In this document: one piece after another, positions 8,397-16,813 of the stretch
Layout: each line of letters begins with the position of its first letter
Position numbering within the stretch: position 1 is the first letter of the stretch
Assembly: GCA_036556905.1 (NCBI GenBank)
Contig: DATBIM010000050.1
Span: 1-64,000 of the forward strand
Reading direction: 5' to 3'
Origin: 40CM-4-69-5 sp036556905
GTDB taxonomy: Bacteria; Methylomirabilota; Methylomirabilia; Rokubacteriales; CSP1-6
Length of the DNA: 64,000 nt
Program-made: the position numbers and the translations under genes
Notes under the pieces: generated by a model
Seen by the model: the letters and a program-made list of their open reading frames with translations, nothing else
Database searches by the model: none
Told to the model about the DNA's origin: nothing

Positions 8397-9811
8397 GGCT
8401 GGTTGTAGTCGGCGGCGGCATCGCCGGACTCGCCGCCGCCCACCGGGCGGTAGAGCTCGCCCGCGAGCGAAGCTTCCCGCTCGACCTCACGGTCCTGGAG
8501 GCCCGCGATCGGCTGGGCGGCACCATCGAGACCGAGCGCGCGGGCGGTTTTCTCATCGAGGCGGGCCCCGACTCGTTCCTGTCCGAGAAGCCCTGGGCCC
8601 TGGCCCTCTGCCGCCGCCTCGGGCTCGAGCCGCGCCTCGTCGGCACCGACGACCGGTTCCGGCGCACGTTCGTCTGGTTCCGCGGCCGCCTGCACCCGCT
8701 GCCAGAAGGGTTCCAGTTGCTGGCGCCGACCCGGCTCCGCCCCTTTCTGGCCTCACGCCTCCTGTCCTGGCCGGGGAAAGCGCGGATGGCCCTCGACGTG
8801 ATCTTGCCGCGCGGTGCGGCCGGTGGTGACGAGAGCCTGGGGGCGTTCGTGCGCCGCCGGCTGGGGCAGGAGGCGCTCGAGCGCGTGGCCCAGCCGCTCG
8901 TGGCCGGCATCTACACCGCCGACCCCGAAGAGCTGAGCCTGCGAGCGACGATGCCCCGCTTCCTCGAGCTGGAGCGGGCGCAACGCAGTCTCATCATCGG
9001 GCTCTGGCGAGCCAGCCGGGGCGGGCCGGCGGCGTCGGGCACGAGCGGGGCACGCTGGAGCCTCTTCGTCACGCTCAGCGGGGGGATGGGAGAGCTGGTG
9101 CAAGCGCTGGCCGCGCGGCTGCCGGCCGGCGCCGTCCAGCTCAAGCGGCGCGTCACCGGCGTCGTTCGTCGCGCCGCGGCGTGGGCCGTCGATGGCGGGG
9201 GGCCCGGCGTCGAGGCCGACCGCGTGATCGTCGCGGTCGAGGCTCACGCGGCGAGCCGGCTGCTCCGCTACGTCGATCCCTCACTGGCCACCCTGCTGCA
9301 GGTGATTCCCTATGCGTCGTCGGCGACCGTCTCGCTCGGCTACCCGCGCGCCGCCATCCGGCATCCGCTCGACGGCTTCGGTTTCGTGGTGCCGCGAGTG
9401 GAGGGCCGAGCGTTGCTGGCGTGCACGTTTTCGAGCGTGAAGTACCCGGGACGCGCTCCCGAGGGACACGTCCTGCTCCGCTGCTTCCTGGGCGGTGCGC
9501 TGAATCCGGGCGTCATCGAGCGCGACGACGATGAGCTGGTCCGCCTGGCCAGCCAGGAGCTGGCCGCCGCGCTCGGCCTCGCCGGCCAGCCCGTTCTGAT
9601 TCGCGTGACCCGTCATCCCGCAGCGATGCCGCAGTACGTGATCGGCCATCTCGGGACGCTGGAGGCCATCGACCAGCGCCTGGCGGCGGCCCCCGGCCTC
9701 TTCCTGGCCGGCTCCGGCTATCGGGGCGTGGGTATCGCGGACTGCGTGAGGTCAGGCGAGGCCGCCGCCGAGCGGGCCCTCCTCGGGGACGCTGGTCCGG
9801 CCGGGCGATGA
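8393..9811 (+). CDS. hemG: protoporphyrinogen oxidase, HemY/PPOX type
   Basis: Oxygen-dependent FAD enzyme that oxidises a porphyrinogen to the porphyrin used by ferrochelatase. The N-terminal Rossmann motif GGGIAGLAAAHR starts at residue 7, GGTIETER and IEAGPDSFL follow, and the C-terminal FAD motif is GSGYRGVGIADCVRSG. 472 residues is normal for the HemY family. ATG 8393 overlaps the hemH stop by four bases. Whether the substrate is protoporphyrinogen or coproporphyrinogen is not certain, because hemQ and hemN/F are not in the window. Confidence 0.92.
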   Translation: MRLVVVGGGIAGLAAAHRAVELARERSFPLDLTVLEARDRLGGTIETERAGGFLIEAGPDSFLSEKPWALALCRRLGLEPRLVGTDDRFRRTFVWFRGRLHPLPEGFQLLAPTRLRPFLASRLLSWPGKARMALDVILPRGAAGGDESLGAFVRRRLGQEALERVAQPLVAGIYTADPEELSLRATMPRFLELERAQRSLIIGLWRASRGGPAASGTSGARWSLFVTLSGGMGELVQALAARLPAGAVQLKRRVTGVVRRAAAWAVDGGGPGVEADRVIVAVEAHAASRLLRYVDPSLATLLQVIPYASSATVSLGYPRAAIRHPLDGFGFVVPRVEGRALLACTFSSVKYPGRAPEGHVLLRCFLGGALNPGVIERDDDELVRLASQELAAALGLAGQPVLIRVTRHPAAMPQYVIGHLGTLEAIDQRLAAAPGLFLAGSGYRGVGIADCVRSGEAAAERALLGDAGPAGR

Positions 9812-9868
9812 GGGCCGGCCGGCGCCGCGGCCGACGCGTTGGGGCTCGATTTTCTCCGCCGGCTCGCA

Positions 9869-9874
9869 TAGTGT
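9869..9874 (+). promoter_or_regulatory. -10 hexamer TAGTGT directly before the YbaK-type gene
   Basis: TAGTGT ends 7 bases before the GTG at 9882. No Shine-Dalgarno sequence fits between them. A weak -35 (TCGATT, 9846-9851) lies 17 bases upstream. The same hexamer is found before atpZ. Transcription would start at or next to the start codon. Confidence 0.4.
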
Positions 9875-9881
9875 AACAACC

Positions 9882-10361
9882 GTGCCCGAGCCCCTGAGTC
9901 CCAGCGCCCAGAAGGTCCAGGACGCGCTGACCGCCCTGGGCTTCGCCTGCCAGGTTGTGGAGTCGCCCCAGCCCACGCGCACCGCGGCCGATGCCGCCAG
10001 GCTCGTGGGCTGCCAGGTGGGCCAGATCGCCAAGTCGCTCGTGTTCCGCGGCCGGCAGTCGGCACGGCCGGTGCTGATCATCGCCAGCGGGGCCAACCAG
10101 GTCAACGAGTGGCAGATCGGTGTCCTGCTGAAAGAGGCCCTCGACCGAGCGAAGCCGGCCTTCGTCCGCGAGCATACGGGATTCGCCATCGGCGGCGTGC
10201 CGCCCGTGGGTCACCCCAAGCCGATCGACACGTTCATCGATCAGGATCTCCTGAAGCATCAGGAGATCTGGGCGGCCGCCGGCACCCCCAACGCGCTCTT
10301 CCGGCTCGCTCCTCAGGACCTCGTCAGGATGACCGGCGGCCGCGTGGTGAAGGTCACCTAG
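9882..10361 (+). CDS. YbaK/EbsC-family aminoacyl-tRNA deacylase-like protein
   Basis: 159 residues covering a single YbaK/prolyl-tRNA-synthetase-associated domain, which hydrolyses mischarged tRNA in its characterised members (Cys-tRNAPro or Ala-tRNAPro). Family features seen: QIAKSLVFRG with the conserved Lys, the IIASGANQVN segment, and the glycine-rich FAIGGVPPVGHPKPIDTFID. GTG start, apparently leaderless (see the -10 at 9869). It begins a short run with a small unknown gene, an APC permease and corA. The exact tRNA substrate is not predictable. Confidence 0.85.
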   Translation: MPEPLSPSAQKVQDALTALGFACQVVESPQPTRTAADAARLVGCQVGQIAKSLVFRGRQSARPVLIIASGANQVNEWQIGVLLKEALDRAKPAFVREHTGFAIGGVPPVGHPKPIDTFIDQDLLKHQEIWAAAGTPNALFRLAPQDLVRMTGGRVVKVT

Positions 10362-10371
10362 GCTCCGAGCC

Positions 10372-10590
10372 ATGCTCGAGGTCGTCACCATGCGGGAGAT
10401 CGACGCGATCTTCGCCATCACCGACGCGCTCGGCATCCACCGCGAGACGCTGGTGATCCCGCTGGGGCCGGACTCCCCCGGACGCGTGCGCCGGCTGCCC
10501 GGTGGCAAGCTGGAGATCACCGTGGAGGCCAACCGGCCCATCGAGGAGTGGGTCACGGAGCTGCCCGCGCTCATTGCCGCCGTGCGGTGA
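10372..10590 (+). CDS. small conserved-looking protein of unknown function
   Basis: 72 residues, ATG start 10 bases after the YbaK-type gene. The 3' end overlaps the GTG of the downstream permease by four bases, which argues it is real. It is acidic and soluble, with no membrane segment, cysteines or recognisable motif; the second half (LPGGKLEITVEANRPIEEWV) looks like a short beta-strand/helix unit. I do not recognise the family. Confidence 0.6.
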   Translation: MLEVVTMREIDAIFAITDALGIHRETLVIPLGPDSPGRVRRLPGGKLEITVEANRPIEEWVTELPALIAAVR

Positions 10591-11942
10591 GCTCCCGGCT
10601 CAAGCGGGAGCTCGGCCTCCTGCCGCTGGCGGCGATCGTCTTCTTCAACGTGAGCGGGGGGCCCTACGGCATCGAGGACATGGTGCCGGCCTTCGGCCCC
10701 GGGCTCACCCTGCTGTTGCTCGTCCTCACACCATTGCTCTGGAGCCTGCCCGTATCGCTCGTGATGTCGGAGCTCGCCTCGGCCATGCCCGACGAGGGCG
10801 GCTACGTCACGTGGACGACCCGCGCGTTCGGCCCGTTCTGGGGGTTCCAGGTCGGGTGGTGGTCCTGGGTCGATTCCTTTCTCGACGTGGCCGTCTACCC
10901 GGCGCTCTTCGTGGAGTACATGGGATTCTGGTACGGCGCGATGACGACGCCCGAGCGCTGGCTGCTCGCGCTCGGCTTCATCGTCGTGCTCACCGGGCTC
11001 AATGTGCTGGGGGTCCGCCCTGCCGGCCGCAGCGCGGTCGTGCTCGCCATCGGGGCGCTGCTGCCGGTGGCGGCGATGGTCGCTGTCGGGCTGGCCACGC
11101 CCCGGGGGGCGCCGTGGACACCCTTCGTCGCCGAGGGCCAGAGCCTGAGCGCCGGGCTGGGTTTGGGCCTGGCCGTCGTGATGTGGAATTTCTCCGGGTG
11201 GGACACGCCGTCGACGTGCCTCGGCGAGACTCGAGCGCCCGAGCATGCCTTCCGCAAGGCGTTGCTCCTGACTTTGCCGATCATCGCCGCCGGCTACCTG
11301 CTGCCGATGGGGGTCATGCTGGCCAGTGGCGGGGTAGCGTGGTCGGAGTGGACGACCGGCGCGCTGCCCCGCATCGCCGAGGCGATGGGTGGGTCCGGGC
11401 TCGGCCACCTGGTGGCGGCCGGGGCCGTGGTGAGCACGGCGGGCCTCTTCCTGTCTCTGCTCCTCACGAATTCCCGGCTGCCCTATGTCCTGGCCCGGGA
11501 CGGTTACATGCCCCCCGCGCTGAGCCTGGTTCACCGGCGGTTCGGCACGCCATGGGTCGCCGTCACCGTATCGTCGGCGATCTACTCGCTCTTCGCCGTC
11601 TTTTCGTTCAAGGAGCTGATCGTCCTCAACATCTGGCTCTACTCGCTCAGCCTGATCGTGGAGCTGGCCGCCTTCCTCTGGTTGCGCCGGGTCGCGCCTG
11701 ACCTGCCCCGACCCTGGCGGGTGCCGGGCGGGTGGGGTGCCGCCACCGTCGTGGCCGGCCTGCCGGCGCTCTTCGTCGCAGCCGCCATGGCCACCGCCGG
11801 GTGGATGAACACGGGCGCCGGCGTGGCCGCGGCCCTCACCGGACCGCTGGCATGGATGGCGCTCCGCCGGCGCCGGCCGTCGGGTTTGGCCGCTTCCGCG
11901 GAGGCCTCGGAGTACTCTGGGGGACGGGAGGGCCGGTTATGA
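10587..11942 (+). CDS. APC-superfamily amino acid/polyamine permease
   Basis: 451 residues with about 12 hydrophobic segments. The first helix carries the broken-helix signature VFFNVSGGPYGIEDM, matching the APC substrate site, followed by ELASAMPDEGGYVTWTTRAFG, the family's TM2-TM3 hallmark. GTG 10587 is chosen because it overlaps the preceding stop (GTGA). corA overlaps its own stop (ATGA), so the four genes from 9882 probably form one transcript. Substrate unknown. Confidence 0.85.
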   Translation: MSSRLKRELGLLPLAAIVFFNVSGGPYGIEDMVPAFGPGLTLLLLVLTPLLWSLPVSLVMSELASAMPDEGGYVTWTTRAFGPFWGFQVGWWSWVDSFLDVAVYPALFVEYMGFWYGAMTTPERWLLALGFIVVLTGLNVLGVRPAGRSAVVLAIGALLPVAAMVAVGLATPRGAPWTPFVAEGQSLSAGLGLGLAVVMWNFSGWDTPSTCLGETRAPEHAFRKALLLTLPIIAAGYLLPMGVMLASGGVAWSEWTTGALPRIAEAMGGSGLGHLVAAGAVVSTAGLFLSLLLTNSRLPYVLARDGYMPPALSLVHRRFGTPWVAVTVSSAIYSLFAVFSFKELIVLNIWLYSLSLIVELAAFLWLRRVAPDLPRPWRVPGGWGAATVVAGLPALFVAAAMATAGWMNTGAGVAAALTGPLAWMALRRRRPSGLAASAEASEYSGGREGRL

Positions 11943-12916
11943 GCGGGGTCGTCACGTGCGCCGCCTATGCCGGCGGTCGCCGCATCGCCGACGTCACGCT
12001 GGATGACATCAGCGAAGTCTTGAAGCAGGACGACGAGCGATTCATCTGGATCGGGCTTCACGAGCCCGACGGACCGCTGCTCCGGAAGGTGCAGGCCGAA
12101 TTCGGGCTGCACGACCTCGCCATCGAGGACGCGCTTCGAGCGCACCAGCGGCCCAAGCTCGAGCTCTATGACGGTTCCCTGTTCGTGGTGTTGCGCACGG
12201 TCCGGATGGAGCCGGGCCGGCAGCTCGAGACCGGCGAGACGCACATCTTCGTGGGATCCCGCTACATCATCTCCGTTCGCCACGGGTCGTCTCTCTCGTA
12301 TTCCGCCGTCCGCACCCGTTGCGAAGCCAATCCGGGGTTGCTGGCCCTGGGGCCCGGCTTCGTGCTCTATGCCCTGATGGACTTCATCGTCGACCAGTAC
12401 TTCCCGGTCGTCGAGACACTGGAAGATCAGCTCGAGAGTCTGGAACAGGAGATCTTCGAGGAGCGCTTCGATCGGACCACCACGACGCGGATCTACCGCT
12501 TGAAGCGTGAGCTGCTCGAGCTCAAGCACGCCGCCTCGCCCCTGGTCGACATCGGCAACCGGCTGATGCGCGTCGACCTGGCCTCGATCCACGAGGCCAC
12601 CCGGCCCTACTTCCGCGACGTCTATGACCACGTGGTGCGCATCAACGAGATGCTCGACACGCTGCGCGAGCTGCTGACCACGGCGCTGGAGGCCAACCTT
12701 TCGCTGATCTCGGTCTCCCAGGCTGATGTGGTCAAACGACTCACGAGCTGGGGCGCCATCATCGCCGTCCCCACCCTGATCGCCAGCATCTACGGCATGA
12801 ACTTTCACGTCATGCCCGAGCTGCACTGGTGGTTCGGCTATCCGTTCGCCCTGACCCTCATGCTGAGTATCTGCGGGTTTCTCTACTACCGTTTTAAGCG
12901 CGCCGGCTGGCTCTGA
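11939..12916 (+). CDS. corA: CorA-family Mg2+/Co2+ channel
   Basis: 325 residues with a soluble N-terminal funnel domain, a long charged helix (VVETLEDQLESLEQEIFEE) and two C-terminal membrane helices. The first helix ends in the family-defining GMN motif at residues 286-288 (YGMNFHVMPELHW). ATG 11939 overlaps the stop of the permease gene. It forms a homopentamer in the inner membrane in known members and gates Mg2+ entry. Confidence 0.93.
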   Translation: MSGVVTCAAYAGGRRIADVTLDDISEVLKQDDERFIWIGLHEPDGPLLRKVQAEFGLHDLAIEDALRAHQRPKLELYDGSLFVVLRTVRMEPGRQLETGETHIFVGSRYIISVRHGSSLSYSAVRTRCEANPGLLALGPGFVLYALMDFIVDQYFPVVETLEDQLESLEQEIFEERFDRTTTTRIYRLKRELLELKHAASPLVDIGNRLMRVDLASIHEATRPYFRDVYDHVVRINEMLDTLRELLTTALEANLSLISVSQADVVKRLTSWGAIIAVPTLIASIYGMNFHVMPELHWWFGYPFALTLMLSICGFLYYRFKRAGWL

Positions 12917-12955
12917 TCCGGAGGGGACCTCGACGGCTCGAGAGCCCCGTCCGCG

Positions 12956-13321
12956 TTAGAGATTGTCGTCGATCACGGCGGCCAGGCAGTCCAGAGTGCC
13001 CAGCGAGTAGACGTAGGTCCGCCAGCCGATCGCGATCCCGTCGGGCGGCTCACCCGCTGGCGGTGTCGGGTAGATGGTGACACTCACGTTGGGTCCGCTC
13101 CCGCCACAGCCGCCGGCGCAGGCCTCGCGCACACGGACCCGATCGCTCAGGCCCCGCGCCCGTATCAGCTCATCGAGGTGCTGTCGGATCACTCGGGCAT
13201 CCATCGGCACGGCGCGGAGTCCCGACTTCACGGGTAGCCTGACGAGCCCGGTTTCCAGGGGGCACACGTTGATGACGAGCCGTCGCGATCGGCCGCCGCC
13301 CTGCCGTGACCGCCGGGTCAT
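12956..13321 (-). CDS. thioredoxin-like [2Fe-2S] ferredoxin-like protein
   Basis: 121 residues. Cysteines occur at 20, 68, 72 and 112. The segment EACAGGCGGSGPNVSVTIYP resembles the C-x3-C loop and following strand of thioredoxin-fold [2Fe-2S] ferredoxins (CLGPC...GPNVVVYP), and Cys20 in INVCPLETG could be a further ligand. Its start overlaps the stop of the kinase gene upstream by four bases, so it is translated together with a sugar-kinase-like protein, an odd pairing. The family call is tentative. Confidence 0.45.
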   Translation of the reverse strand: MTRRSRQGGGRSRRLVINVCPLETGLVRLPVKSGLRAVPMDARVIRQHLDELIRARGLSDRVRVREACAGGCGGSGPNVSVTIYPTPPAGEPPDGIAIGWRTYVYSLGTLDCLAAVIDDNL

Positions 13322-14220
13322 CTCCGCGGCTCCTTACTCGCCCGATGTTCTCTCGTCGGACGGGTGGGTTCGTGTGCCGCGAGCCGTCCGGCCAGCCCGG
13401 CCGCGGCCGCCACCGGCTCGGCGCCCGGCGACTGCCAGCGAGCGGACAGCCCGACGAGCCTGACCGCCCGCTTGAGCCCGGCCCGGAACCATGCATCGGC
13501 GCACACGCTGCCCGCCCAGCTCACCGACACAGGCTGGCGCAAGCGCAGCCGCTTTGCCACGTCGGCCGCCTGCGCGGCCAGGTGCGCTTGCCCGGCCCGG
13601 ACGATGGCGCGAGCACGCGCGTCGCCCCGCCGAGCGCGTCGGATCACGGCGGGTGCCAGCGCAGCGACGCGCACGACGGCATCCGGACCCGTCACCAGGC
13701 GGCGCGCTGGACGGAAGTCCTCGCCGCGCGTTGTGACGCGCAGCCACTGCTGACCCAGCCAGAAGGCCGAGCCCTCGTCACCCAGCAGAGGTCCGAGTCC
13801 ACCGGCTCGCGCCCAGCGGCCACGAGAGTCCCGGCCGATCACGATCGATCCGGTGCCGCTCAAGATCAGCACACCCGGGCGCCCTCCGAGCGCGCCCAGA
13901 TGCGCCGCTTGCGCGTCGGAGAGGACGGAGACACGCCGGGCCAGGTGGCCGAGCCGGTCGGCGAGCGCGCGCCGCTCACCGGCGGTCCACACGCCACGCG
14001 CCGCCACGACCAGGGCTCCCACGGTGCGCGCCGTCCAGCCGCGCCGTCGCCAGAACGCACGGAAGAGCGGGCCGACTTCCCGGATCGGCGTTGCCCGGAC
14101 TGTGAAGCGCGCCACTGGTCTGTCGCCTTGCAGCGCCTGAGCGCGCAGCCACGTCGCGCCGAGGTCGGCGCCGACGGCGATCGCGGGGACGCGCTTCTTG
14201 CCCTGTCCAAGCGGGAACAT
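13318..14220 (-). CDS. BadF/BadG-family sugar kinase, candidate N-acetylmuramate/GlcNAc kinase (MurK-like)
   Basis: 300-residue ASKHA-fold kinase. The phosphate-1 motif GADLGATWLRAQAL starts at about residue 17, and the adenosine/phosphate-2 motif LSGTGSIVIG and GGLGPLLGDEGSAFWLG are intact. Bacterial members of this length phosphorylate N-acetylglucosamine or N-acetylmuramic acid (MurK). The neighbourhood contains an SSS transporter, NagZ, NamZ and MurQ, which favours MurNAc kinase. It is divergent from the MlaC-like gene. The precise substrate is inferred from context. Confidence 0.7.
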   Translation of the reverse strand: MFPLGQGKKRVPAIAVGADLGATWLRAQALQGDRPVARFTVRATPIREVGPLFRAFWRRRGWTARTVGALVVAARGVWTAGERRALADRLGHLARRVSVLSDAQAAHLGALGGRPGVLILSGTGSIVIGRDSRGRWARAGGLGPLLGDEGSAFWLGQQWLRVTTRGEDFRPARRLVTGPDAVVRVAALAPAVIRRARRGDARARAIVRAGQAHLAAQAADVAKRLRLRQPVSVSWAGSVCADAWFRAGLKRAVRLVGLSARWQSPGAEPVAAAAGLAGRLAAHEPTRPTREHRASKEPRR

Positions 14221-14359
14221 GAACGTGCCTTCCTGTCCGTATTGTCGGTCACCCGCGGGTTGGGGACGGCCGGGAAATCGAGCGCTTAGCCAGGTAGCGG
14301 CGTGGCACGCCCAATGCTCCCATAGTCAAGCCGAAGGGATCGAACAAAGGGGAAAGAAA

Positions 14360-14980
14360 ATGGGCAGGGCATTGGCCACCTGGTTGTTGATCGCTACCGC
14401 CGGCGCGCAGGGCATGACGCCCCGCGACGTCGTGCAGTCTGCGGTGGCCCGCGTGGTCCAGACGATCGAGGCCGCGGCGAGCCGCCCCGAGCCCGTGCGG
14501 GCGGGACGTCCTCAGGCGCCGGGGTCGCGGGCGGAGATCAGGCGCATTGCCGCTGAACTGTTCGACTTCGGCGAGGTCGGGCGGCGAGCCCTGGGCCGGC
14601 ACTGGGCGGGCCGCAGCCCGGAGGAGCAAACGGAGTTCATCGCGCTGTTCACCGATCTCCTGGAGCGGGCCTACGTCGGCAAAATCGAGGCCTACTCGGG
14701 TGAGCAGATCGTCTATACGAACGAGATCGTCGACGGCGATTACGCGGTCGTGCGCTCCCGGGTCAACACCAGGCGGGGGGCCGAGGTCGCCCTCGACTAC
14801 CGGCTGCATCGGACCGAGGGTGGGTGGAAAGTCTACGATGTTCTCATCGATGGTGTCAGCTTCGTCTCCACGTACCGGAGCGAGTTCAATCGGATCATTC
14901 AGCTTCACTCCTGGAACGAGCTGATGGATCGGTTGCGCCAGAAGCAGATCCCCGCTCGCACGGTGACCGACCGCAGCTGA
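14360..14980 (+). CDS. MlaC/Ttg2D-family phospholipid-binding periplasmic protein
   Basis: 206 residues. A short hydrophobic signal (ATWLLIATAGAQG) is followed by the MlaC fold: FDFGEVGRRALGRHW, SPEEQTEFIALFTDLLERAYVGKIEAYSGEQ and GGWKVYDVLIDGVSFVSTYRSEF are the family's conserved blocks. Known MlaC proteins ferry phospholipids between the outer membrane and the MlaFEDB complex. AAAGGGG at 14346-14352 lies 7 bases before the ATG. No mlaE, mlaF or mlaD lies nearby, so it is an orphan. Confidence 0.85.
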   Translation: MGRALATWLLIATAGAQGMTPRDVVQSAVARVVQTIEAAASRPEPVRAGRPQAPGSRAEIRRIAAELFDFGEVGRRALGRHWAGRSPEEQTEFIALFTDLLERAYVGKIEAYSGEQIVYTNEIVDGDYAVVRSRVNTRRGAEVALDYRLHRTEGGWKVYDVLIDGVSFVSTYRSEFNRIIQLHSWNELMDRLRQKQIPARTVTDRS

Positions 14981-14997
14981 CGCTGGGTCCTCCGCAG

Positions 14998-15003
14998 TAT
15001 GAT
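14998..15003 (+). promoter_or_regulatory. -10 hexamer TATGAT just before the SSS symporter
   Basis: TATGAT matches five of six consensus bases and ends 5 bases before the GTG at 15009. No -35 or Shine-Dalgarno sequence is convincing. If used, the transcript would begin at the start codon. Confidence 0.35.
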
Positions 15004-15008
15004 GGGGC

Positions 15009-16502
15009 GTGCCCGCGGCCGCTCCCGGCCTCGCCTGGTCCGACTACGTGGTCCTCGCCCTCTGCCTCGCCCTGCTGCTCGTCATCGGCGCCGGCTTCAG
15101 CCGGCAGCGCGACACTGTCGACTTCTTCCTGGCCCGACGGCGCGTACCCTGGTGGGCGGTCTGCCTGAGCTTTCTGGCCACCGAGATCAGTGCCGTCACT
15201 ATCATCTCGGTCCCGGCCACGGCCTATAGCGAGAACTGGGAATACCTGCAATTCTTCGTGGGGTCGAGCCTGGCCAAGTTCGCCGTGGCCTGGCTGTTCA
15301 TCCCCGCCTTCTACCGGTACCAGGTCGTCACCATCTACGAGTTCCTGCTCCACCGATTCGGCCAGGCCAGCCAGGTGACGGCCGCGCTCTTCTTCTTCGT
15401 CACCCGGCTCCTCGGCTCCGGTGTCCGCTTGATGGCTGCGGCGCTGGCCGTCTCGATCCTGCTCGGCTGGCCGCTGCCCCCCACCATCGCCATCTTCGTT
15501 GCGATCTCGATCCTCTACATCGCCGCCGGCGGGGTGAAGGCGATCGTCTGGACCAACGTCTTCCAGGCGCTGGTGTTCCTGCTGGCGGGCGCGGCGACCC
15601 TGACGTGGGCGGTGGCGCAGGTAGCGGGCGGCCTGCCGGCTATCGTGGAGCTTGCCGGTCCCGCCGGCCGTCTCGACATCATCAACTGGGGGCCGGCCCC
15701 GGGTGCCTCCGACTTCTGGCGCCGGGTGCTCTCGGAACCCAATATCGTGTGGGTGGCGATCCTCAACGGCCTGGTAGGCTCGATGGCCGCGTTCGGCACC
15801 GACCACGACCTCATGCAGCGATTGCTCACCGTCGAGACACGGCGCGAGAGCCAGATTACCCTGTCCCTCACCCCGCTCGGCACGCTCCTGACGCTCATCA
15901 TCTACCTGGGGCTGGGCGCCGCCCTGTACGCCTTCTACGCTCAGCACCCGGAACTGCCGGTCTCCCGGCCCGACGAGATTCTGCCTCACTTCGTGCAGCA
16001 GACGATGCCGTCGATGCTGCGTGGCCTCATGCTGAGCGCGATCGTGCTGGCGTCGATCGACTCGCCGCTCGGCTCCCTGTCCGCCTCTTTCGTGACCGAC
16101 ATCTACCGTCCTCTCCTCGCCCCTCGACGGTCGGAACGGCACTATCTGCTCGTCTCACGGGTTGCCGTCGTCGTATTCGGTCTTGTCCTCGGGGGTATTG
16201 CCCACGCGTTTTCTGCCTTCAGCCAGATTCTCTGGCTGGCCTTCAAGATCGCGGGCGTGACGTTCGGGTCCCTGCTGGGGGTGTTCCTGCTGGGACTTGC
16301 CACCAACCGTGCGGTGCGGGACTGGGCGAACGTCACAGCGATGCTGGTCATGGCCGCGGTGAACCTGACGCTGCTCGTGCTGTCTGAGACCGGCATCCTC
16401 GTCTTCGCCTGGTCGTGGCTCGTAATCATCGGGACGGCCGGCACCATCCTCCTCGCGGTCGTCACAACTCACGTCTCCCATTTGATCAATCGCCGACGGT
16501 GA
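15009..16502 (+). CDS. sodium:solute symporter (SSS) family transporter
   Basis: 497 residues with about 13 membrane segments. SSS features include DFFLARRRVPWWAVCLSFLATEISAVTIISVPA early on and GGVKAIVWTNVFQALVFLLAG in the centre. The gene lies between the BadF kinase and NagZ/NamZ/MurQ. SSS carriers import MurNAc in Tannerella (MurT of the murTKQ set), so MurNAc or a related amino sugar is a reasonable guess. Its last codons (INRRR-stop) form the first copy of the downstream 73-bp repeat array. Confidence 0.85.
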   Translation: MPAAAPGLAWSDYVVLALCLALLLVIGAGFSRQRDTVDFFLARRRVPWWAVCLSFLATEISAVTIISVPATAYSENWEYLQFFVGSSLAKFAVAWLFIPAFYRYQVVTIYEFLLHRFGQASQVTAALFFFVTRLLGSGVRLMAAALAVSILLGWPLPPTIAIFVAISILYIAAGGVKAIVWTNVFQALVFLLAGAATLTWAVAQVAGGLPAIVELAGPAGRLDIINWGPAPGASDFWRRVLSEPNIVWVAILNGLVGSMAAFGTDHDLMQRLLTVETRRESQITLSLTPLGTLLTLIIYLGLGAALYAFYAQHPELPVSRPDEILPHFVQQTMPSMLRGLMLSAIVLASIDSPLGSLSASFVTDIYRPLLAPRRSERHYLLVSRVAVVVFGLVLGGIAHAFSAFSQILWLAFKIAGVTFGSLLGVFLLGLATNRAVRDWANVTAMLVMAAVNLTLLVLSETGILVFAWSWLVIIGTAGTILLAVVTTHVSHLINRRR

Positions 16503-16732
16503 TTCCGTGGGGGCATGGGCGTGCCGGAAGGCCGGGTGCCCATGCCCTGTTCAACAGATCAATCGCCGCCGGTGATTCCGGCGGGGCGCGGGCGTGGCGT
16601 GAGCCCGGGGGCCCGCGCCCTGTTCAACAGATCAATCGCCGCCGGTGATTCCGGCGGGGCGCGGGCGTGGCGTGAGCCCGGGGCCTGCGCCCTGTTCAAC
16701 AGATCAATCGCCGCCGGTGATTCCGGCGGGGC
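16484..16732. repeat. 73-bp tandem repeat array, 3.4 copies, each with two hairpins
   Basis: Copies begin at 16484, 16557, 16630 and 16702 (the last truncated). The first overlaps the final codons and stop of the symporter. Each full unit holds stem 1 (CCGCCGG-TGATT-CCGGCGG; 16566-16584 in copy two) and stem 2 (GGGCGCGGGC at 16584-16593 pairing with GCCCGCGCCC at 16611-16620). In the diverged first copy stem 2 is GGGCATGGGC/GCCCATGCCC, still perfectly paired; in the third copy the change gives a G-U pair. The array fills most of the 311-base gap between two convergent genes. Termination or RNA 3'-end protection is plausible. Confidence 0.85.
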
Positions 16733-16736
16733 CGCA

Positions 16737-16780
16737 GTGCGAGCCGAGACGCGTCACGCGGCGAGGCGAGCGGCGAAATG
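16737..16780. repeat. 44-bp dispersed repeat, copy 1
   Basis: It starts GTGCGAGCCGAG and ends GCGAGGCGAGCGGCGAAATG. It matches 37 of 44 bases of the element at 24143-24186. It directly follows the truncated last unit of the 73-bp array. No coding signal is seen; the rest of the gap to 16813 holds nothing I recognise. Confidence 0.7.
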
Positions 16781-16813
16781 ACCGAAATGGCGTCAGCCCG
16801 GGTGCTGGTCGAC

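Noticed and set aside
9513..11534. Very long open frame (673 codons) on the minus strand opposite the YbaK-type and permease genes
   Set aside because: Composition is Arg/Gly/His-rich with no domain, and the plus strand encodes clear homologues; it is an effect of high GC.
12917..12955. Rho-independent terminator after corA
   Set aside because: A weak GC-rich inverted repeat is present but no T tract follows; not strong enough to annotate.
16484..16732. CRISPR array
   Set aside because: Units are contiguous without unique spacers, there are only 3-4 copies and no cas genes are nearby.
16515..16781. 88-codon frame across the 73-bp repeats that would encode repeated LFNRSIAAGDSGG units
   Set aside because: Base changes between copies preserve pairing rather than amino acids, and no ribosome binding site is present; treated as non-coding repeat.
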